From NCBI RefSeq assembly GCF_035594125.1, contig NC_087185.1:10618501-10682500 (forward strand): 64,000 nt of DNA, written 5' to 3'. This document shows, in pieces, positions 60,282-64,000 of the stretch. The notes below the pieces were generated by a model, which was not told the origin of the DNA, ran no database searches, and worked only from the letters and a program-made list of their open reading frames with translations. A program made the translations under genes and the position numbers. Each line of letters begins with the position of its first letter. Within the stretch, counting starts at the first letter, position 1. The stretch comes from Scylla paramamosain. Lineage: Eukaryota > Arthropoda > Malacostraca > Decapoda > Portunidae.

Positions 60282-63200
60282 TCAAAAACACTAAAAGGCA
60301 AGTTCTTCGTAAAACTTGGTTTTATTCCCATGTATTGTGATTGCCCTGCTTTTTAGTGGTTAATTGCCTAACACGCTGAAAAACACTCATTTTTTCCCCA
60401 CATAAAACTAGTTTCGCATGGAATTTGGGGTTTTGGTAACTAAGAATGTTAAAAACACTCAAAATACACGCATTTAGTAAGGTTGTTCTGTTTCTTGATT
60501 AAGAGTGTTATTCATGAGTTTCAGTATTTTGGTATCATAGAAACTTCTCCATACAGTCGAGTTTTTGCATTTTTTGCCTTGTGATTCTGGTGAAACTATA
60601 AAACACTCATTATACAAGTTTCTCGTTATGTCCTTTTTTTTCTTTATATAGAGTGCTTTGCATCCATTTTCGCGTTTTTTTTTTTATGTAACAAGCTCAA
60701 AAACACACAAAATATATATATTTTTTGTAATGTTATTCTGTTTCTTCATATTGGTTGGTTTGCATCCGTTTTAGCGTTTTTCTACGTAAATCTTTTCAAA
60801 GACACGTTTCCAGTAATTTTGTTTTGGATATCCATATAGAGTGACTTTCATATTATTTATCGTTTTAGTGTCTAACACGCTTTTTGGTTCCTTTTGCTTC
60901 CCAATATAGAGTGCTTTCCATCCATTTTCGCGTTTTTTGTAGGTAACAATTTAAAAAATACTCAAAATATACTTTTTGGTAATGTTATTTTATTTCTTCA
61001 TTTTGGTTGGTTTGCATCCATTTTATCGTTTTCTTCGTAACACACCGAAAAGACACGTTTTCAGTAATTTTGTTTTGAATTCCCATATAGATTGAGTTCT
61101 TTGGGTTTTATTGTGTTGCTTCCTAACATGCTGAAAAACATTTAATTTCCCGATATATGTGGCTTTGGATGCACTTTAGGGGTTTGGTACATAACAGTCC
61201 GAAAAAAAAGCTAAATTTAACTTTTTTGATAATGTTCTTATTTCATATAATTTCCTGAACTTTGCCCGAATTTTGGCACCTCGTTACCTGTGAAGATGAA
61301 TAAGAATGAAAAAAAAATGTATTTTTTTATTTATCTATTTATTTTTTCTTAATAAAGAGTGTAATTTGTGGCTTTTAGCTTTTTCGTACTTAACTTAAAA
61401 ACACTTATAATACACGTTTTTCGTAATGTCCTTTCATTTCCAAAAAATAGGGTTCTTTGCATGTATTTAAGCGTTTTTATTAGTAACATGATCAAAAACA
61501 CTCAAAATACATGTTTTTGGTAATGTTATTCTGTTTCACCATAAAGTGTATTTTGCAAGCATTTTAGTGTTTTGGTATATAAGGAGCTCAAATACATTTA
61601 AAGGCAAGTTCTTGTTAAAAATTGGTTTTATTCCAATTTTTAGTGCTTTATTGCTTAACACACTCAAAAACACTCAAAAGACATTTTTCTTATTCTGTCA
61701 TTTTTTTTTTCACACATAAAGCTGGTTTCGCATGCAATTTGGGGTTTCGGTAACTAAGGATGTGAAAAGCACTCAAAATACACGCATTTATTAAGGTTGT
61801 TCTGTTTGTCAATTAGGAGTTTTATACATGAGTTTTAGCATTTTTAAATCTAGGAAACCTCTCCATATACACGAGATTTTGCGTTTTTTGCCTTGTGGTT
61901 CTTTTGAACTATAAAATACTCATTACACACTTTCCTTGCAATGTCCTTTTTTTTCCCAATATAGAGTGCTTTGCATCAATTTTCTTGTTTTTTGTAGGTA
62001 ACAAGCTCAAAAACACTCAAAATATACCTTTTTAGTAACGTTTTTCTATTCCTTGATATTGGTTGCTTTGCATCCGTTTTAGCGTTTTTCTATGTAAAAC
62101 ACTGAGAAGACACATTTTCAGTAACTTTGTTTTGGATTCATATATAGTGAGTTCCTTATTATATATCGTTTTGGTGTCTAACATGCTAAAAAACACTCAA
62201 AACACAGATTTCTGGTAAGGTTGTTTAATTTCCTCATATAGGAGGTTTTGCATGCACTTTAGGGTTTCGTACATAAGAGTCCGAAAAAAAAGATGAAATT
62301 AACTTTTTGATAATATTCTTTTATCATATGATTGCCCTGATTTTTCCCAAAATTTTGGCATCTCGATACCTATGAATATGAATAACAAAAAAAAAAATTC
62401 CTATTTTTTTTTTTCTAAATAAAGAGTGCTATTTGTGGGTTTAAGCTCTTTGGTACTTATGGAACTTAAAAAAAAACACTCATAATACACGTTTCTCGTA
62501 ATGTCCTTTTCTTTCCCAAACATAAGGTTCTTTGCATGTATTTAAGCGTTTTTATAGATAACATGATGGTTTTTGGTAATGTTATTCTGTTTCTCCATAA
62601 AGATTGTTTTGCATGCGTTTTAGCGGTTTGGTATATAAAGAGCTCAAAAACACTTAAAGGCAAGGTTTTGGTATAAATTGGTGTTATTCCAATGTAATAT
62701 GATTGCCCTTCTTTTTATTGCTTTTTTGCCTATCACGCTCAAAAACACTTAAAAGACATTTTTCTGGTAATGTCATTTTTTTCTCACATAAAGGTTATTT
62801 CGCATGCAATTTGGGGTTTTGGTAACTAAGAATGTGAAAAGCACTCAAAATGCACGCAATTAGTAAGGTTGTTCTGTTTCTCAATTAAGAATGTTATTCA
62901 TGAGTTTCAGCATTTTGGTATCTAAGAGCCTTCTCCATATACACGAGCTGTTGTGTTTTTTGCCTTTTGGTTCTTTTGAACTATAAAAAGAAACTCATTA
63001 TACACTTTTCTTGCAAAGTCCTTTTGTTTTCTAATATAGAGTGCTTTGCATCAATTTTCGCGTATTTTGTAGGTAACAAGCTCAAAACACTCTAAATATA
63101 CCTTTTTGGTAATGTTTTCTATTTCTTGATATTGGTTGGTTTGCATCCGTTCTAGCGTTTTTCTACGTAAAACACAGAAAAAACACGTTTTCAGCAATTT

Positions 63201-64000
63201 TGTTTTGGATTTTCATATAGAGTGAGTTCCTTATTATTTATCGTTTTGGTGCCTAACATGCTGGAAAACATTCAAAAAACAGATTTCTGGTAAGGTCGTT
63301 TAATTTCCTCATATAGGAGGCTTTGGATGCACTTTAGGGTTTGGTAAATAAGAGTCCGAAAAAAAAAACTAAAATTAACTTCTTTGATATTTTTCTTTTA
63401 TCATATAATAGCTCTGAATTTTCTTAGAATTTTGGCATCTCGGTACCTATGAAGATAAATAAAAAAAAAAATATAAAAAATCCAATTTTTTTATTTACTT
63501 ACTTTTTTTTTCTAAGTAAAGAGTGTTATTTGTGGGTTTTAGCTTTTTGGTACTTAAGGAACTTAAAAACACCTATAATACACATTTCTCGTTGTGTCCT
63601 TTCGTTTCACAAATATAAGGTTCTTTGCATGTATTTAAGCGTTTTTATAGATAACATGATCAAAAACACTCAAAATATATGTTTATGGTAATTTTATTCT
63701 GTTTCTCCATAAAAGGTGTTTTGCATGCGTTTTAGCGTTTTGGTATGTAATGAGCTCAAAAACACTTAAAGGCAAGTCCTTGGTAAAAGTTGTTTTTATT
63801 CCCATGTAATGTGATTGCCCTACTTTTTAGTGCTTTTTTACCTAACACGCTCAAAAAAACTCAAAAGACTCTTTTCTGGTAATATCATTATTTTTTCCCA
63901 TATAAAGCTAGTTTTGCATGGAATTTGGGGTTTTGGTAACTAAGAATGTGAAAAAAACTCAAAACACAGGCATTTAGTAAGGTTGTTCTATTTCTTGATT
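60282..64000 (+). repeat. HOR satellite block, paralogous to 16645-20980
   Basis: After the inverted block, forward C-D-E-F resumes as in the Y units. From about 60600 it pairs with 16645-20980, sharing the AAATCTTTTCAAAGACACG step (60788), the H-to-F join (TAACACGCTTTTTGG near 60873) and many single-base variants. A starts lie near 61401, 62477 and 63569. A ~60-bp deletion is visible near 61137 (GAAAAACATTTAATTTCC), absent from the 17-kb paralogue. The window ends inside sub-monomer E. Confidence 0.8.

Larger units (their letters stand above)
1..64000 (+). repeat. AT-rich satellite array with ~95-bp sub-monomers in ~1.1-kb higher-order repeats
   Basis: Apart from two LINE pieces, every stretch read is made of related ~90-100-bp sub-monomers. 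The typical order is a start like CAAAAACACTCAAAA, then TTTTTGGTAATGTTATTCTG, then TTTGCATG, then TTTTAGCGTTTTGGTA, then TAAGGAGCT leading into the next CAAAAACACT. Sub-monomers are head to tail on the + strand except in four inverted blocks. Register-specific variants recur every ~1.1 kb and define the HOR. The start of sub-monomer A (CACTCATAATACACG) falls near 230, 1336, 2451, 3543, 4671, 5664, 6704, 7189, 8290, 9045, 10165, 11163, 12199, 13299, 14415 and so on to 63569. The family is not one I recognise by name. A centromeric, pericentromeric or other heterochromatic location is plausible but not shown by the sequence. Confidence 0.95.

Noticed and set aside
1..64000. Dozens of 60-115-residue open reading frames on both strands in the satellite
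   Set aside because: They repeat with the HOR, start at varying codons, are low-complexity (K-rich or F/L-rich from A- and T-runs), occur on both strands of the same DNA, and break by simple run-length changes. No domain is recognisable.
1..64000. Regular spaced repeats that could be taken for a CRISPR array
   Set aside because: Repeats are contiguous ~95-bp related units without unique spacers, no cas genes are present, and the LINE points to an animal genome.
1..64000. A CENP-B box
   Set aside because: I looked for the TTCG...A..CGGG pattern; CGGG hardly occurs in the satellite and no match was seen. The conserved A/F box is a different motif.
1..64000. tRNA, rRNA or other structured RNA genes
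   Set aside because: No GC-rich stem regions, no A/B-box pair such as GGTTCGA, and no rRNA-like conserved stretches were seen in either strand.

Overview
The window reads as eukaryotic, almost certainly animal, satellite DNA. It is AT-rich, strongly T-biased on the + strand and built from head-to-tail copies of a roughly 95-bp sub-monomer. There is no bacterial-style gene organisation, and I see no intact protein-coding gene or RNA gene. The only non-satellite DNA is two dead pieces of one non-LTR retrotransposon (CR1/Jockey-like reverse transcriptase, minus strand). Their type fits a metazoan genome, perhaps an arthropod, but the species cannot be named from this.

The array is hierarchical. 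Sub-monomers differ in register-specific ways and repeat as a higher-order repeat (HOR) of about 1.09-1.13 kb with eleven sub-monomers, called A to K here, plus a half-length piece after E. A resembles F, B resembles G, C resembles H, D resembles I, and E resembles J/K. The HOR therefore looks like a duplicated five-sub-monomer ancestor of about 480 bp. HORs are in turn amplified in larger blocks. X superunits (about 6.47 kb) lie at 1-6468, 6469-11967 (with two deletions) and 11968-14770, with a displaced piece at 55858-58204. Y superunits (about 3.75 kb) lie at 20981-24730, 24731-28486 and 28487-31295. Each Y unit carries a 478-bp internal inversion, also present once at 59829-60281. Two long stretches, 14.8-21.0 kb and 58.2-64.0 kb, are paralogous and share the same odd internal junctions.

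From 31.3 to 39.4 kb and from 47.75 to 55.86 kb there are ordinary, more diverged HORs. Between them, 39.4-47.75 kb holds the two LINE fragments (39504-40840 and 43310-45371) and an old, diverged satellite layer (45372-47750) that still shows the five-sub-monomer period. The LINE landed in a B/G-type sub-monomer of that old layer. Both copies have the same flank, the same stop codon, the same frameshift and the same lost catalytic aspartate. They therefore descend from one dead insertion copied along with the satellite.

Short open reading frames scattered over the array are by-products of a near-96-nt (multiple of three) period and are not annotated as genes. The biologically interesting content is structural: nested amplification, inversion, half-unit deletions, and a conserved box in the A and F sub-monomers. 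I found no evidence for a new enzymatic or defence system. Coordinates of repeat boundaries were read by eye and may be off by a few bases, more where noted.
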